DNA from: Aminobacter sp. J41
Lineage (GTDB): Bacteria > Pseudomonadota > Alphaproteobacteria > Rhizobiales > Rhizobiaceae
DNA: 64,000 nt
NCBI RefSeq assembly: GCF_000526635.1
Contig: NZ_JAGL01000008.1
Location: 79,457 to 143,456 of the forward strand
Direction: 5' to 3'
The stretch's first letter is position 1, and each line of letters begins with the position of its first letter. The notes under the pieces were generated by a model, which ran no database searches, had not been told where the DNA came from, and saw nothing but the letters and a program-made list of their open reading frames with translations. Of the stretch, positions 53,781-63,694 are shown in pieces. The position numbers and the translations under genes were made by a program.

Positions 53781-55118
53781 CTATTCGAGGTATTTTGTCG
53801 GGTCGACCGGTGTCGAGTCCTTGCGGACCTCGAAGTGAAGTTTCGGCATATCGGCCGAACCGCTCATGCCGGCGAGCGCGATCTCCTCGCCGCGGCGAAC
53901 CTTCTGGCCGCGCTGAACCTTCAGCTCGCTCGCATGGCCGTAGACGGTGACGAGGCCGTTGTCGTGGCGCACCAGGACGGTGTTGCCGAACTCCTTGAGG
54001 CCGTCGCCGGCGTAGATGACCACGCCGTTCTCTGCCGCCTTGATCGGCGTGCCGGCCGGCACCGCGATGTCGATGCCGTCGTTCTTCTTCGTGCCAGACG
54101 CACTGTACGCGCTGATGACGCGGCCGCGGACCGGCCAGCGCATGCCGGAAATACCGGTCGAATTTGGCGCTGGGGTCGTACGATCGATCGCAGCCTTCTC
54201 AACCGGCAGCTCGGACGACTTCTTCGGCGGCGTGTAGGTCTGCACCTCCGGCTTCGGGGTCGCGCTGGTAACGGTCGACTTGTCAGGCTTCTGCTCGGCC
54301 ACGACGACTGCCGGAGCAGGCTCAGCCTGCTTCGGCGCAGCGTCCCCTGCCGGAATGGTCAGGGTCTGGCCGATACGAATGTTGCCGTCATTGAGGCCGT
54401 TGGCGCGCTTGAGCGCGTCGACGCTGACGTTGAAGCGGCGAGCAATGCTGTGAAGCGTGTCACCCGAGGCCACCTTGTAGGCGTTGCCGCTGGCAGAGGC
54501 CATTGCGGGAGCAGCCGGAGCGGGGGCTGCCGCCTGCGCGAGCTGCTGCTGTGCCGGTGCGCGATCGCCCGGCGCGCGCGACGGGGTGGGAACCTTCGCG
54601 CTAGCGCTCGACTGGTCGAGCTGGCCAAGGGTGTTCGGAGCTGACGGGCGCACCTCGGCGACCTTCGGCGCAGGTGCTGGCGCCGGCGCCGGCTGAACCG
54701 AGCCGGTCGGTGCCGGATCGAGGCTGCTGCGAACGACGGGCGCAAGGGCGGGACCGGAGGAAACCGGAGAGGACGGAGCCGGATAGACCTGTGCGGGCTG
54801 CTGCCAGGTGTTCTGGCTCGGCGCTGCCGCGTACTGGCCACCCAGATCCTGGCGCGGACGCGGGGTCAGGCGATTGAGCAGACCGCCACGGCGCGGCGCG
54901 GATGAAATCGAGCCCGTCGAGGTATGGTCAACCCCGTACGGCGCTCCGGGATATGACTGCGACACCTGCTGCTGCGGAGCGTGGGAGTTGCCGGTAAGGA
55001 TCGACTCCTCGAAGCGCATCACGTCGGAGCTGCAACCTGCAGCAAGGCCACCCATCAGAAAGACGGCGGCGCCCCGTGCCAGAACTCGGCGGTATTGGCC
55101 TGAAACAGCGAAACGCAT
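53781..55118 (-). CDS. LysM/M23-domain lipoprotein with degenerate active site (NlpD-like)
   Basis: A 445-residue outer-membrane-type lipoprotein: lipobox LAAGC (Cys29), long Pro/Ala/Gln-rich linker, and a LysM domain (YKVASGDTLHSIARRFNVSVDALKRANGLNDGNIRIGQTLTIP). A second linker and a C-terminal M23/LytM domain follow. Two of the zinc ligands are replaced: Asn346 stands where HxxxD has its His (Asp350 kept), and Lys426 replaces the first His of HxH (His428 kept). It is therefore probably an amidase activator, not a peptidase, as for E. coli NlpD. pcm-surE-serS lie just upstream, as with nlpD in many genomes. ATG at 55118 is preferred over 55145. Confidence 0.9.
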   Translation of the reverse strand: MRFAVSGQYRRVLARGAAVFLMGGLAAGCSSDVMRFEESILTGNSHAPQQQVSQSYPGAPYGVDHTSTGSISSAPRRGGLLNRLTPRPRQDLGGQYAAAPSQNTWQQPAQVYPAPSSPVSSGPALAPVVRSSLDPAPTGSVQPAPAPAPAPKVAEVRPSAPNTLGQLDQSSASAKVPTPSRAPGDRAPAQQQLAQAAAPAPAAPAMASASGNAYKVASGDTLHSIARRFNVSVDALKRANGLNDGNIRIGQTLTIPAGDAAPKQAEPAPAVVVAEQKPDKSTVTSATPKPEVQTYTPPKKSSELPVEKAAIDRTTPAPNSTGISGMRWPVRGRVISAYSASGTKKNDGIDIAVPAGTPIKAAENGVVIYAGDGLKEFGNTVLVRHDNGLVTVYGHASELKVQRGQKVRRGEEIALAGMSGSADMPKLHFEVRKDSTPVDPTKYLE

Positions 55119-55225
55119 CACACTACCCGCAACACTCGATACCAAAGACTGGCAGGATTAAAGCGCGTTAATGTTACTGCGCCGTTAATTAGGAAGCGGG
55201 AAAGTTTACGGACCGCATGACGCTA

Positions 55226-55873
55226 CTAGATGGCAGCGGCAACGCCCGCAGCCATCGGCTGGAAACGGACGTTTCCAACGACCTCGCGTTCGAAGCGGCT
55301 GCCGAGCTTGGTGAGCTTCTCCATCACCTGCACACCGTCACCGGGGCCGATCGGAGCGATCATGATTCCGCCCGAGGCGAGTTGGTCGACGAAGCTGCGC
55401 GGCAGCGATTCGTAGGACGCCCAGGCGATGATGCGGTCGAACGGTCCTTCCGCCGGTGCGCCCTGTGAGCCATCGGCCTGACGGATCAGGATGTTGGAGA
55501 GGCCCAGCGTCTCGTGACGGGTGCGCGCTGCCTCGCACAGTGTGCGGAAGCGGTCGAGGCTGAGTACACGCGCGGACAGGCGCGCCATCACGGCGGAAGT
55601 GAAGCCAGAGCCCGTGCCGATCTCCAGCACGCGCGAGCCGGGTTCAAGGCTCAGCATGGAAATTGCCCGCATCTGCAGGTCGATGCCCTCGATGGTCTCG
55701 CCGCATTCGATTGGCAGCGAGCGGTCCGACCAGGCATCGGCTCGCCACTGCGGCGGCACGAAGCTGGCGCGAGGCGTTGCCTCCACCGCCGCCATCAGGT
55801 CCCGGCGATCGAGCCCTGCCCCGCGCATGCGCAGTAGAAAGGCGGCGAAGCGTTCGCGTTCCGCCTCGTCCAT
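55226..55873 (-). CDS. pcm: Protein-L-isoaspartate O-methyltransferase
   Basis: Repairs isoaspartyl residues using S-adenosylmethionine. The 215-residue product has the N-terminal cap with VEATPRASFVPP, the SAM motif I VLEIGTGSGFTSAVMA, and IIAWASYESLPRSFVDQLASGGIMIAPIG. SurE is encoded 2 nt upstream on the same strand, the classic surE-pcm pair. Confidence 0.93.
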   Translation of the reverse strand: MDEAERERFAAFLLRMRGAGLDRRDLMAAVEATPRASFVPPQWRADAWSDRSLPIECGETIEGIDLQMRAISMLSLEPGSRVLEIGTGSGFTSAVMARLSARVLSLDRFRTLCEAARTRHETLGLSNILIRQADGSQGAPAEGPFDRIIAWASYESLPRSFVDQLASGGIMIAPIGPGDGVQVMEKLTKLGSRFEREVVGNVRFQPMAAGVAAAI

Positions 55874-55875
55874 TG

Positions 55876-56658
55876 TCAGCCCGGATTCCTGGCTGGCGCC
55901 TTGGCCAGCGCGTTGGCGATCTGGTCCTTCACAGCGTAGGCGGTCAGGTCCATGTGCAGCGGCGTCACCGAAATCTTGCCTGCGCGCAGTGCGGCAATGT
56001 CGGTACCGTCGCGGATTTCGCCCGGATCCCGACCAAAGCGCAGCCAGAAATAGGGGAAGCCGCGTCCGTCCTTGCGCTCGTCGAGCCAGAGGCCATGCGA
56101 GAGCTTGCCTTGGTTAGTCACGACGACGCCCTTGACCTCGTCGGGTTCGCAGTTCGGGAAGTTGAGGTTTAGGAAGACATTTTGCGGCAGGTCGAGGCCA
56201 ATAAGCTGGCGCAGAACATGCGGCGCATGCTGCTCGGTCGTCGCCCAATTGACTTCCCTGCCCTCCTCGCTGACCGAGTAGGCTTGGCTCAACGCGACCG
56301 AGCGGATGCCAAGCAACGTGCCTTCCATCGCGCCAGCGATGGTGCCGGAATAGGTCACGTCATCGGCGACGTTCGATCCCGAATTAACGCCCGAGAGGAT
56401 CAGATCCGGCGGCTCCGGCATCAGGTGGCGAACGCCCATGATGACGCAATCGGTCGGGGTACCGCGCACGGCATAGTGCCGGTCGCGCACCTTCCGCATG
56501 CGCAGCGGCTCCGACAGCGACAGTGAGTGCGCGAAGCCCGACTGGTCGGTCTCCGGTGCAACGACCCAGACTTCGTCGCCAAGCTGATTGGCGATGCGCT
56601 CCAGAACCTGGAGGCCCTCAGCGTGGATACCGTCGTCGTTGGTCAGCAGTATCCGCAT
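55876..56658 (-). CDS. surE: 5'/3'-nucleotidase SurE
   Basis: Metal-dependent survival-protein phosphatase. The 260-residue product starts [15 protein letters not shown] with the metal-binding Asp pair and includes [27 protein letters not shown], the family signature. Its start overlaps the serS stop (TGATG) and pcm follows after 2 nt, so serS-surE-pcm are translationally coupled. Confidence 0.96.
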   Translation of the reverse strand: MRILLTNDDGIHAEGLQVLERIANQLGDEVWVVAPETDQSGFAHSLSLSEPLRMRKVRDRHYAVRGTPTDCVIMGVRHLMPEPPDLILSGVNSGSNVADDVTYSGTIAGAMEGTLLGIRSVALSQAYSVSEEGREVNWATTEQHAPHVLRQLIGLDLPQNVFLNLNFPNCEPDEVKGVVVTNQGKLSHGLWLDERKDGRGFPYFWLRFGRDPGEIRDGTDIAALRAGKISVTPLHMDLTAYAVKDQIANALAKAPARNPG

Positions 56659-57959
56659 CAGGCAGCCGCCTCGATGCGGGTGATGCCGCCCATGTACGGC
56701 CGCAGCGCATCCGGGACGCTAATCGAGCCGTCGTCGTTCTGGTAGTTCTCCATCACCGCGATCAACGCACGCCCCACGGCCACGCCCGAACCGTTGAGGG
56801 TGTGGACGTACTGCGGCTTGCCGTCGGCTCCGCGATAGCGGGCGTTCATGCGACGGGCCTGGAAGTCACCGCAGACGGAGCAGGACGAAATCTCGCGGTA
56901 GGTATCCTGGCCCGGCAGCCAAGCCTCGATGTCGTAGGTCTTGCGCGAACCAAAGCCCATGTCACCGGTGCAGAGCACGACGGTGCGGAATGGGATGCCG
57001 AGGCGCTTGAGAACGGTCTCGGCGCACTCGGTCATGCGCTCATGCTCGGCGATCGACGATTCGGCGTCGGTGATGGAGACCAGTTCGACCTTGTAGAACT
57101 GGTGCTGGCGCAGCATGCCACGCGTGTCGCGCCCGGCCGAACCTGCCTCGGAACGGAAGCACGGGGTGAGTGCCGTGAAGCGCAGCGGCAGCTTGTCGCC
57201 GGAAAGAATGTCGTCGCGCACCAGATTGGTCATCGGCACTTCCGAAGTCGGGATCAGGCCGAGGCGGCTTTCGCCATGCGGGGTGAAGAAAAGATCTTCC
57301 TCGAACTTGGGCAGCTGGCCGGTACCGAACAGCGCCTCGTCGCGCACCAGCAGCGGAGAGACGACTTCGGTGTAGCCGTGTTCCGTGGTGTGGAGGTCAA
57401 GCATGAACTGGCCAAGCGCACGCTCCAGTCGCGCCAGTTTGCCGGTCAGCACGGTGAAGCGCGCACCGGAAATCCTGGCGGCACGCTCGAAGTCCATGTA
57501 GCCGAGCGCTTCGCCGAGTTCATAGTGCTCCTTGAACGGGCCGTCCGTGCGCGGCTCGCCGAAGCGGCGGATCTCGACGTTGTCGTTCTCGTCCTTGCCG
57601 ACCGGAACGTCGTCGAGCGGAATGTTCGGGACGACGGCGAGCGCATCGGTCAGCGCCTTGTCGAGCTCACGGCCGGTTGCCTCGCCGCTCTGGACGAACG
57701 CCTTCAGCTCGGCGACCTCGCTCTTGAGCTTCTCAGCGAGCTCGAGGTCGTTGGCGGCCATCGCCTTGCCGATCTCCTTCGAGGCGGCGTTTTGGCGGGC
57801 CTGCGCGTCCTGCAGTTTGGTCAGGTGGGCGCGGCGCGCCTCATCCTTCGCGATCAGATCCGCGACAACGGATTGAGCAGCGTCCGACAACTGCCCGCGC
57901 TTCTGCAGCGCCTCGGCCAGTGCCTGCTGGTTTTCGCGGATCCATTTGATGTCGAGCAT
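56658..57959 (-). CDS. serS: Seryl-tRNA synthetase
   Basis: Charges tRNA-Ser and tRNA-Sec type acceptors. The 433-residue product begins [18 protein letters not shown], then the long antiparallel coiled coil (about 30-100). Class II motif 2 is [21 protein letters not shown], and motif 3 is [18 protein letters not shown]. The frame opens 14 codons upstream, but the chosen start is the family one. Confidence 0.96.
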   Translation of the reverse strand: MLDIKWIRENQQALAEALQKRGQLSDAAQSVVADLIAKDEARRAHLTKLQDAQARQNAASKEIGKAMAANDLELAEKLKSEVAELKAFVQSGEATGRELDKALTDALAVVPNIPLDDVPVGKDENDNVEIRRFGEPRTDGPFKEHYELGEALGYMDFERAARISGARFTVLTGKLARLERALGQFMLDLHTTEHGYTEVVSPLLVRDEALFGTGQLPKFEEDLFFTPHGESRLGLIPTSEVPMTNLVRDDILSGDKLPLRFTALTPCFRSEAGSAGRDTRGMLRQHQFYKVELVSITDAESSIAEHERMTECAETVLKRLGIPFRTVVLCTGDMGFGSRKTYDIEAWLPGQDTYREISSCSVCGDFQARRMNARYRGADGKPQYVHTLNGSGVAVGRALIAVMENYQNDDGSISVPDALRPYMGGITRIEAAA

Positions 57960-58143
57960 GATGCGTCCGATTCCTGTCATCTGACCCCTCGCGGGTACCA
58001 ATGGTGGGTAAACCGCAATCAGAATCTACGCAAGAGTTCGGATGGAAGAGGCGATGTTGCCGCAACGCCGCGCCAGTTGCGGCGACAGTCAGACTTCAGT
58101 CCCGGGCGCGAGGCCCGGGATCAGATAGTCGAATGAGGAGGAA

Positions 58144-58977
58144 TTACTCGGCCGCGTTGGCCGTCTCGGCTTCGCGCGCAGCTTCTTCGGCAAGGCGCGA
58201 CTTTTCGATCCTGCGGCAGAGGAAGATCGAAATCTCGTAGAGCAGGATCGTCGGCAGCGCGAGGCCGATCTGGCTGACCGGGTCCGGAGGCGTGATCACC
58301 GCAGCAACGATGAAGGCGATGACGATCGCCCACTTGCGCTTGTCGGCAAGCGTCTGCGCCGACAGGAGCCCGACACGTGCCAGCAGCGTCGTCACGACGG
58401 GCAGCTGGAACACCAGGCCGAACGCCAGAATCAGCATCATGATCAGGCCGAGATATTCCGAGACCCGCGGCAGGAGCTCGATGGTCACTTCCTGATCCGG
58501 GCCGATCTGCTGCATGGCCAGGAAGAACCACATCACCATCGGCATGAAGAAGAAGTAGACCAGCGCGCCACCCATCACGAATAGGATAGGCGACCATACC
58601 AGGAACGGCAGGAACGCCCGACGCTCGTTGCGGTAGAGGCCGGGAGCCACGAATTTATAGATCTGGGTGGCAATTACCGGGAACGCCAGAACCAGACCGC
58701 CGAACATGCCGAGCTTGATCTGGGTGAAGAAGAATTCCTGCGGCGCCGTGTAGATGAGGTTGACCCTGCGCTTGTCGAGCCCGGCCCACTCCGTTGCCCA
58801 CTGGAACGGCTGCACCAGCAGGTTGAAGAGCTCCTTGGCAAAGAAGAAGCACAGCAGGAAGGCGAGGAAAAAGCCGACGAGCGACCAGATCAGGCGCTGG
58901 CGCAGCTCGACCAGGTGCTCGATCAGCGGGGCCGACGACTTTTCAATCTCGTCATGTTCGGAAGGAGATGCACTCAC
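58144..58977 (-). CDS. tatC: Twin-arginine translocase subunit TatC
   Basis: Core receptor of the Tat export system, 277 residues with six helices. The N-terminal LIEHLVELRQRLIWSLVGF and PFxx(S)P-type periplasmic and GLVFQLPVV segments are typical. The C-terminal tail is Ala/Glu-rich. It overlaps tatB by 4 nt; the order tatA-tatB-tatC is one operon. Likely clients in this window include the transglutaminase-like protein and DctP. Confidence 0.95.
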   Translation of the reverse strand: MSASPSEHDEIEKSSAPLIEHLVELRQRLIWSLVGFFLAFLLCFFFAKELFNLLVQPFQWATEWAGLDKRRVNLIYTAPQEFFFTQIKLGMFGGLVLAFPVIATQIYKFVAPGLYRNERRAFLPFLVWSPILFVMGGALVYFFFMPMVMWFFLAMQQIGPDQEVTIELLPRVSEYLGLIMMLILAFGLVFQLPVVTTLLARVGLLSAQTLADKRKWAIVIAFIVAAVITPPDPVSQIGLALPTILLYEISIFLCRRIEKSRLAEEAAREAETANAAE

Positions 58978-59525
58978 GATTTCGCTCCGCCGGCTTCTGT
59001 CTGTGCGCCTGCGGCGACTGCGTCCGATGATGCCTCGGCCGTCGCCTTCTCAGCCGGAGCAGCCGCGGAAGCCGCTGCTGCGGTTGCGGCGGTCGCAGCC
59101 GTTGCCTTCTGCACTGCCTCCTTCATCGCAGCCTGCACGGATGTCTCGCCAGCGGGTTCAGCGGCGGCAGGAGTTTCGGCGTCCGGCGTTTCGGCCGAAG
59201 GTGCGGAAGCAGAGGTATTCGGCTGCAGCGCACTGTCGAGACCGGTCTTAACGTCGCGCGCTGCCTGTTCCATTGGCGACAGCGCCTGCTTGATTTGGTT
59301 CGCCGGATTAAGCTTGCGGGCATCGCTGGCGAGATTCTTCAGCTCGTCGAGCTCGGCCTCCTTCATGGCCTCGTCGAACTGCTTGCGGAAGTCGTTGGCC
59401 ATGACGCGCAGCTTGGCTGTTGTCTTGCCAAAGGTCCGCAGCATTCCGGGCAATTCTTTCGGGCCGACGACGACGATGACCACGATCGCGATCACCAGCA
59501 TCTCGCTCCAGCCGATGTCAAACAT
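58974..59525 (-). CDS. tatB: Twin-arginine translocase subunit TatB
   Basis: Binds the Tat signal together with TatC. The 183-residue product has the N-terminal helix MFDIGWSEMLVIAIVVIVVVGPKELPGMLR, an amphipathic helix, and an Ala/Glu/Pro-rich tail (about 95-183) of the length usual in alphaproteobacteria. Confidence 0.94.
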   Translation of the reverse strand: MFDIGWSEMLVIAIVVIVVVGPKELPGMLRTFGKTTAKLRVMANDFRKQFDEAMKEAELDELKNLASDARKLNPANQIKQALSPMEQAARDVKTGLDSALQPNTSASAPSAETPDAETPAAAEPAGETSVQAAMKEAVQKATAATAATAAAASAAAPAEKATAEASSDAVAAGAQTEAGGAKS

Positions 59526-59571
59526 CGCTTGTTACTCCGACGCAGAAAAGGTTGGCGTCTCAGCAGACCTC

Positions 59572-59787
59572 TTACGAGGTCTTGCCAGCCTTTTCCTTGG
59601 TCGACGCGACGGTCTCTTCGGGGCGATGCTCGACAGTCTTGGGCTCGTCCTCATCGGCCATGCCCTTCTTGAAGCTCTTGATGCCCTTGGCCATGTCGCC
59701 CATCAGCTCGGGGATCTTGCCACGACCGAACAGCAGCAGCACGACGACCAGGACGATGAGCCAGTGCCAGACCGAAAAACTACCCAT
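59572..59787 (-). CDS. tatA: Twin-arginine translocase subunit TatA
   Basis: Pore-forming subunit of Tat, 71 residues. The N-terminal helix is [41 protein letters not shown], with the conserved FG hinge. Polar tail. First gene of tatABC; 46 nt before tatB. Confidence 0.95.
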   Translation of the reverse strand: MGSFSVWHWLIVLVVVLLLFGRGKIPELMGDMAKGIKSFKKGMADEDEPKTVEHRPEETVASTKEKAGKTS

Positions 59788-59844
59788 GTGTAACTCTCTC
59801 TCGAATGTTTCCCCCGACCGGTCCTACCAGCCTAGGCTTCTGAT

Positions 59845-60945
59845 TTAGGTGCTTTCGCCGTTTCTTTCAAACACAAGCACATCCGATTCACGAACTGTGA
59901 GCCATATTTCCCCACCATCTCCGGTCAAAGCGCCGCACCGTACGCGCGCCCTCACCGGAATTTCGGAGCCGGGAACAGCAAGCTCCACCAGTTCAATCAC
60001 CCCAAGGAACCGGCGTGATATCACCCGCGCAGGTATTTCACCATGCGTTTGCGAGACGTCAAACGCGGAAAGGCGGAATGCAACAGACGCCGGCGTGCCG
60101 TCCGCCATTCCGGGTGCTGCGTAGCGGCCAAGGGGCGTTTCCACCATCCCGCTCTGCGCCCTGCCCTCAAAGACGTTGATCTCCGAGAAAAAGCCCGCAG
60201 CGAACAGGTTTGCGGGCTGGTTATAGAGCTGCTCAGCCGTACCCACCTGAACCAGCCGCCCATCCTTCAGCAGGGCGATCTTGTCACCAAGGCGCATCGC
60301 CTCTTCTGCATCATGCGTCACGACTATGGCGGTCGCGCGACTGCGGCGTAGAATTTCGAGCGTCTCGGCGCGCACCATGTCGCGCAGGCGGGAATCGAGG
60401 CCGGAGAACGGCTCGTCCATCAGGAGCACCGCCGGTCGTGGCGCGATCGCGCGGGCGAGCGCCACACGCTGTTGCTCGCCGCCCGAAAGCGCCTGTGGAT
60501 AGGAGTTTGCGTAATGCGCAAGGCCGACGCGCATCAGCGCGTTCATGGCCTCGCGTTTCGCTTCCTCTTTCGACAGGGCGGTGAGGCCAAAGCGGACATT
60601 GTCGATGATGCTGAGGTGCGGGAAGAGCGCATAATCCTGAAAGACCAGGCCGATCGAGCGCTGCTCCGGCGGCAGGAAGACTCCGGGACCCGCTATCTCC
60701 TTCTCGTTCAGGAAAAGGCCTCCGCTCGTCTGATGCTCAAGGCCGGCTGCGATTCGAAGCAACGTCGTCTTGCCGGAGCCGGATGGCCCGAGCAGGCAAA
60801 GAACCTCGCCCGCCTCCGCGCTCAGCGACACATCGTGGAGCGTCGCGACGCCTGGAGAAAATTCATGGCAAATCTGGTCGAATCTGAGCCGTGCGGCAAA
60901 TGACACACCGGCTGTCACGGGCACTGTTGCAGTTTCTGCAGCCAC
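59845..60945 (-). CDS. ABC transporter ATPase, FbpC/PotA-like, without partner genes
   Basis: A 366-residue importer-type ATPase. Walker A is GPSGSGKTT (residues 53-61), the Q-loop is FQDYALFPHLS, the signature is LSGGEQQRVALARA, Walker B is VLLMDEPFSGLD, and the H-loop is VVTHD. A C-terminal OB-like regulatory domain (about 240-366) is characteristic of Fe3+, polyamine and sugar importers. No permease or binding-protein gene lies nearby, so the transport partner must be elsewhere. It sits between scpB and tatA on the same strand. Confidence 0.9.
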   Translation of the reverse strand: MAAETATVPVTAGVSFAARLRFDQICHEFSPGVATLHDVSLSAEAGEVLCLLGPSGSGKTTLLRIAAGLEHQTSGGLFLNEKEIAGPGVFLPPEQRSIGLVFQDYALFPHLSIIDNVRFGLTALSKEEAKREAMNALMRVGLAHYANSYPQALSGGEQQRVALARAIAPRPAVLLMDEPFSGLDSRLRDMVRAETLEILRRSRATAIVVTHDAEEAMRLGDKIALLKDGRLVQVGTAEQLYNQPANLFAAGFFSEINVFEGRAQSGMVETPLGRYAAPGMADGTPASVAFRLSAFDVSQTHGEIPARVISRRFLGVIELVELAVPGSEIPVRARVRCGALTGDGGEIWLTVRESDVLVFERNGEST

Positions 60946-60997
60946 TCGACCTCAACACGTACTGTCCTGCCGCACCGTTCGGCCGGAACAATTCTCG

Positions 60998-61720
60998 TCA
61001 ATCATCGACGGCGCGCGGTGTCAACAGGCCGAGATCTTCGAGGTCGAGATCATCGAGCGGATCTTCGTCGTCCGTCAGCACGTCGGGATCTGCCGGCGGC
61101 TGCGGAATCGAGAAGTTGGCCGGCATGCGCGGCGAGAGCAGCCCCGCGCCCTTCAGTTCATCGATGCCCGGCAGGTCGCGGATTTCCTCGAGCCCGAAGT
61201 GGTCGAGGAAGGCATCGGTGGTGCCGTAGGTGACGGGACGGCCCGGCGTGCGGCGGCGCCCGCGCATCCTGATCCAGCCGGTTTCCATCAACGTGTCCAA
61301 GGTGCCCTTCGACGTTTCCACGCCGCGGATTTCCTCGATTTCGGCGCGCGTGACCGGCTGGTGGTAGGCAATGATCGCCAGCACCTCGAGCGCGGCGCGC
61401 GACAGCTTCTTCTGCTGCACCGCATCGCGGCTCATCAGGAAGGCAAGGTCGCCGGCGGTGCGGAACGCCCAGGCGTCGGCTACGCGGACAAGATTCACGC
61501 CGCGGCGCTCGTACTGCCGCTGCACTTCCAGCACCACGGCGCGAACATCCACGCCTTCGGGCAGGCGCGCGGCAAGTGCCTTTTCCGACACGGGCTCTGC
61601 CGAGGCAAACAGGATCGCCTCCGCCATGCGCACGGCCTCAGCCATGTCGAAGGGAAAGGCAGAGGAAGCTTCCTCCCCCTCGATCTCGAACGGAATGATC
61701 TTCGCGCTGCTGTCACTCAT
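60998..61720 (-). CDS. scpB: Segregation and condensation protein B
   Basis: Winged-helix partner of ScpA in the SMC condensin. The 240-residue product includes MAEAILFASAEPVSEKALAARLP and ALEVLAIIAYHQPVTRAEIEEIRGVETSKGTLDTLMETGWI, the family core. An acidic tail follows. The start overlaps scpA by 8 nt (ATGAGTGA); the open frame further upstream is not family-like. Confidence 0.94.
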   Translation of the reverse strand: MSDSSAKIIPFEIEGEEASSAFPFDMAEAVRMAEAILFASAEPVSEKALAARLPEGVDVRAVVLEVQRQYERRGVNLVRVADAWAFRTAGDLAFLMSRDAVQQKKLSRAALEVLAIIAYHQPVTRAEIEEIRGVETSKGTLDTLMETGWIRMRGRRRTPGRPVTYGTTDAFLDHFGLEEIRDLPGIDELKGAGLLSPRMPANFSIPQPPADPDVLTDDEDPLDDLDLEDLGLLTPRAVDD

Positions 61721-62552
61721 CGGCAGGCTCGCGGTTGCGTCTGGTTTCCGTCTGGCGGCCGCGCATGTAGATCGGCGCGAAGGCGCTGTCCTGTCGCACC
61801 TCCAGGAGACCTTCGCGGACCATTTCGAGGCTGGCGGCAAAGGAGCTGGCGATCGCGGTCACGCGCTGCTCGGGCGTCGTCATCCAGCGAATGAGGAAAT
61901 GGTCAAGCGCAGTCCAGTCCTGCACATCGCCGACCAGGCGGGTCAGCACCTCGCGCGCCTGTTTAAGCGACCAGACACCGCGCTTTGCGATCTGCACGGT
62001 GCTGACGGCCTGACGCTGGCGCTGCGCGGCATAGGCGGTCAGCAGATCGTAGAGGGTCGCGGTGTACTCGTTGTGCTTTTCGACGATCACCGTCTCCGGC
62101 ATCCCGCGTGCGAAAACGTCACGACCGAGGCGGTTGCGGTTGACCAGCCTCGCGGCTGCGTCGCGCATCGCTTCAAGGCGTTTGAGGCGGAATTGGAGCA
62201 CAGCGGCCATCTCTTCGCCGCTCTCACCCTGGTCGCCGGGCAGCTTGGGGATCAGCAGCTTCGACTTGAGGTAAGCGAGCCAAGCCGCCATCACGAGATA
62301 ATCGGCGGCAAGTTCCAACCGCATCCGACGCGCCTGCTCGATAAAGGCGATGTACTGCTCGACCAGCGCCAGAACCGAGATGCGTGAGAGGTCGACCTTC
62401 TGCGTGCGGGCCAGAGCAAGCAGAAGGTCAAGCGGGCCTTCGAAACCGTCGACGTCGACCACGAGCGAGGGCTCGGAGACGCCGCGGCTCTCCTCGTTCT
62501 CGCTCCAGAGCCGCTCCATCGGAACGGCGTTTTTGGCCGGTGTCGTCGCCAA
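61713..62552 (-). CDS. scpA: Segregation and condensation protein A (kleisin)
   Basis: Kleisin subunit of the SMC-ScpAB complex that organises and segregates the chromosome. The 279-residue product has DGFEGPLDLLLALARTQKVDLSRISVLALVEQYIAFI, LELAADYLVMAAWLAYLKSKLLIP and the C-terminal winged helix. A second ATG at codon 12 is possible. It follows nagZ by 9 nt and overlaps scpB. Confidence 0.94.
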   Translation of the reverse strand: MATTPAKNAVPMERLWSENEESRGVSEPSLVVDVDGFEGPLDLLLALARTQKVDLSRISVLALVEQYIAFIEQARRMRLELAADYLVMAAWLAYLKSKLLIPKLPGDQGESGEEMAAVLQFRLKRLEAMRDAAARLVNRNRLGRDVFARGMPETVIVEKHNEYTATLYDLLTAYAAQRQRQAVSTVQIAKRGVWSLKQAREVLTRLVGDVQDWTALDHFLIRWMTTPEQRVTAIASSFAASLEMVREGLLEVRQDSAFAPIYMRGRQTETRRNREPADE

Positions 62553-62561
62553 TGGCCTTCC

Positions 62562-63581
62562 TTATGCTACCGCCCCGAACAGGGCCTCGAATTCCGCCCG
62601 GATTTCCGCCTCGCTCGCGCCATCGTTGATGGCGAGCCCCTGCACCGCTAAATGCGCACGGCGCGACGCGTCACCCGCCAGCACCGGGGTGCGGCTCGCG
62701 ACAGCCTTCATCTCGTCCATGATGCCGTTGCAGTGGAGGACGACATCGCAGCCGGCAGCAAAGATCGCCTCGGTGCGCTCGGCGAAGTCGCCAGATAGCG
62801 CCTTCATCGACACGTCATCACTCATCAGCAGCCCGTCGAACTGCAGCTCCTTGCGGATGATTTCATTGATCGCCTTCGGCGAGGTCGTGGCCGGGCGCTC
62901 GGGATCGATCGCCGTGTAGACAACATGCGCCGTCATCGCCATCGGCGCGTCGGAGAGCGCGCGGAACGGCGGAAAATCGTGCGCGCGTAGTTCATCGAGC
63001 GTTGCTTCGACAACAGGCAGATTGTGGTGGCTGTCGGCAAAGGCGCGGCCGTGGCCGGGAATGTGCTTGATGACCGGCAGCACGCCGCCCGCCTTGAGGC
63101 CTTCCATGGCCGAGCGGCCCATCAGCGTGACGATGCCCGGCTCCTTGCCGTAGGCGCGGTCGCCGATCACGTCATGTGCGCCCTCGACCGGTACGTCCAG
63201 CACCGGCAGGCAGTCAGCCGTGATGTCGAACTTGCGCAGGTCGAACGCATGGAGGCGCGAGACCAGCCAGGCCGCGCGCAGGCCTGCATCCGGGTACTTC
63301 TGGTACAGCGCGCCAAGGGCAGCGCCGGGCGGATAGTTGGGAGCGAGCGGAGGACGCAGCCGCTGCACGCGGCCGCCCTCCTGGTCGATGAAGACCGGGG
63401 CGTCGGGATTTCCGGCGCAGTCGCGCATCGCGGCGACGAGATCGCGCACCTGCTGTGCGTCAACGATATTGCGGGCAAAAAGGATGAAGGCCCACGGCCG
63501 CTGCTCGCGGTAGAAGGCCACTTCGTCCGGGATCAGCGTCGGACCCGACGAGCCCAGGATCATTGCTTTTGATTCGCTCAT
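62562..63581 (-). CDS. nagZ: Beta-N-acetylglucosaminidase
   Basis: Family 3 glycosidase of peptidoglycan recycling, cytoplasmic, 339 residues. The signature KHIPGHGRAFADSHHNLPVV includes the mobile His loop; FIDQEGGRVQRLRPP and LLMSDDVSMKALSGDF (catalytic Asp) are present. MSESKAMILG is the likely start; ATG at 63593 is an alternative. First gene of nagZ-scpA-scpB; the IS1182-like element lies about 80 nt upstream. Confidence 0.94.
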   Translation of the reverse strand: MSESKAMILGSSGPTLIPDEVAFYREQRPWAFILFARNIVDAQQVRDLVAAMRDCAGNPDAPVFIDQEGGRVQRLRPPLAPNYPPGAALGALYQKYPDAGLRAAWLVSRLHAFDLRKFDITADCLPVLDVPVEGAHDVIGDRAYGKEPGIVTLMGRSAMEGLKAGGVLPVIKHIPGHGRAFADSHHNLPVVEATLDELRAHDFPPFRALSDAPMAMTAHVVYTAIDPERPATTSPKAINEIIRKELQFDGLLMSDDVSMKALSGDFAERTEAIFAAGCDVVLHCNGIMDEMKAVASRTPVLAGDASRRAHLAVQGLAINDGASEAEIRAEFEALFGAVA

Positions 63582-63654
63582 GTCTCGAATCATATCCGGA
63601 AGCGCCGTGCGGCGCATCAAACTGTCCAGTACCGATTGAAACGGTCCACAAATG

Positions 63655-63678
63655 AAAAAGGCCACCCGAAGGTGGCCT
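63655..63678 (-). terminator. Terminator hairpin next to the IS1182-like element
   Basis: AGGCCACCCGAAGGTGGCCT (63659-63678) with a run of A to its left, so a T-run on the minus strand. It was probably the terminator of a gene upstream of nagZ. The IS end begins one base to the right. Confidence 0.75.
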
Positions 63679-63694
63679 TCAGACTGCTGACAAA

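Noticed and set aside
56523..58136. 537-codon open frame on the plus strand opposite serS
   Set aside because: Shadow of serS, same reasoning.
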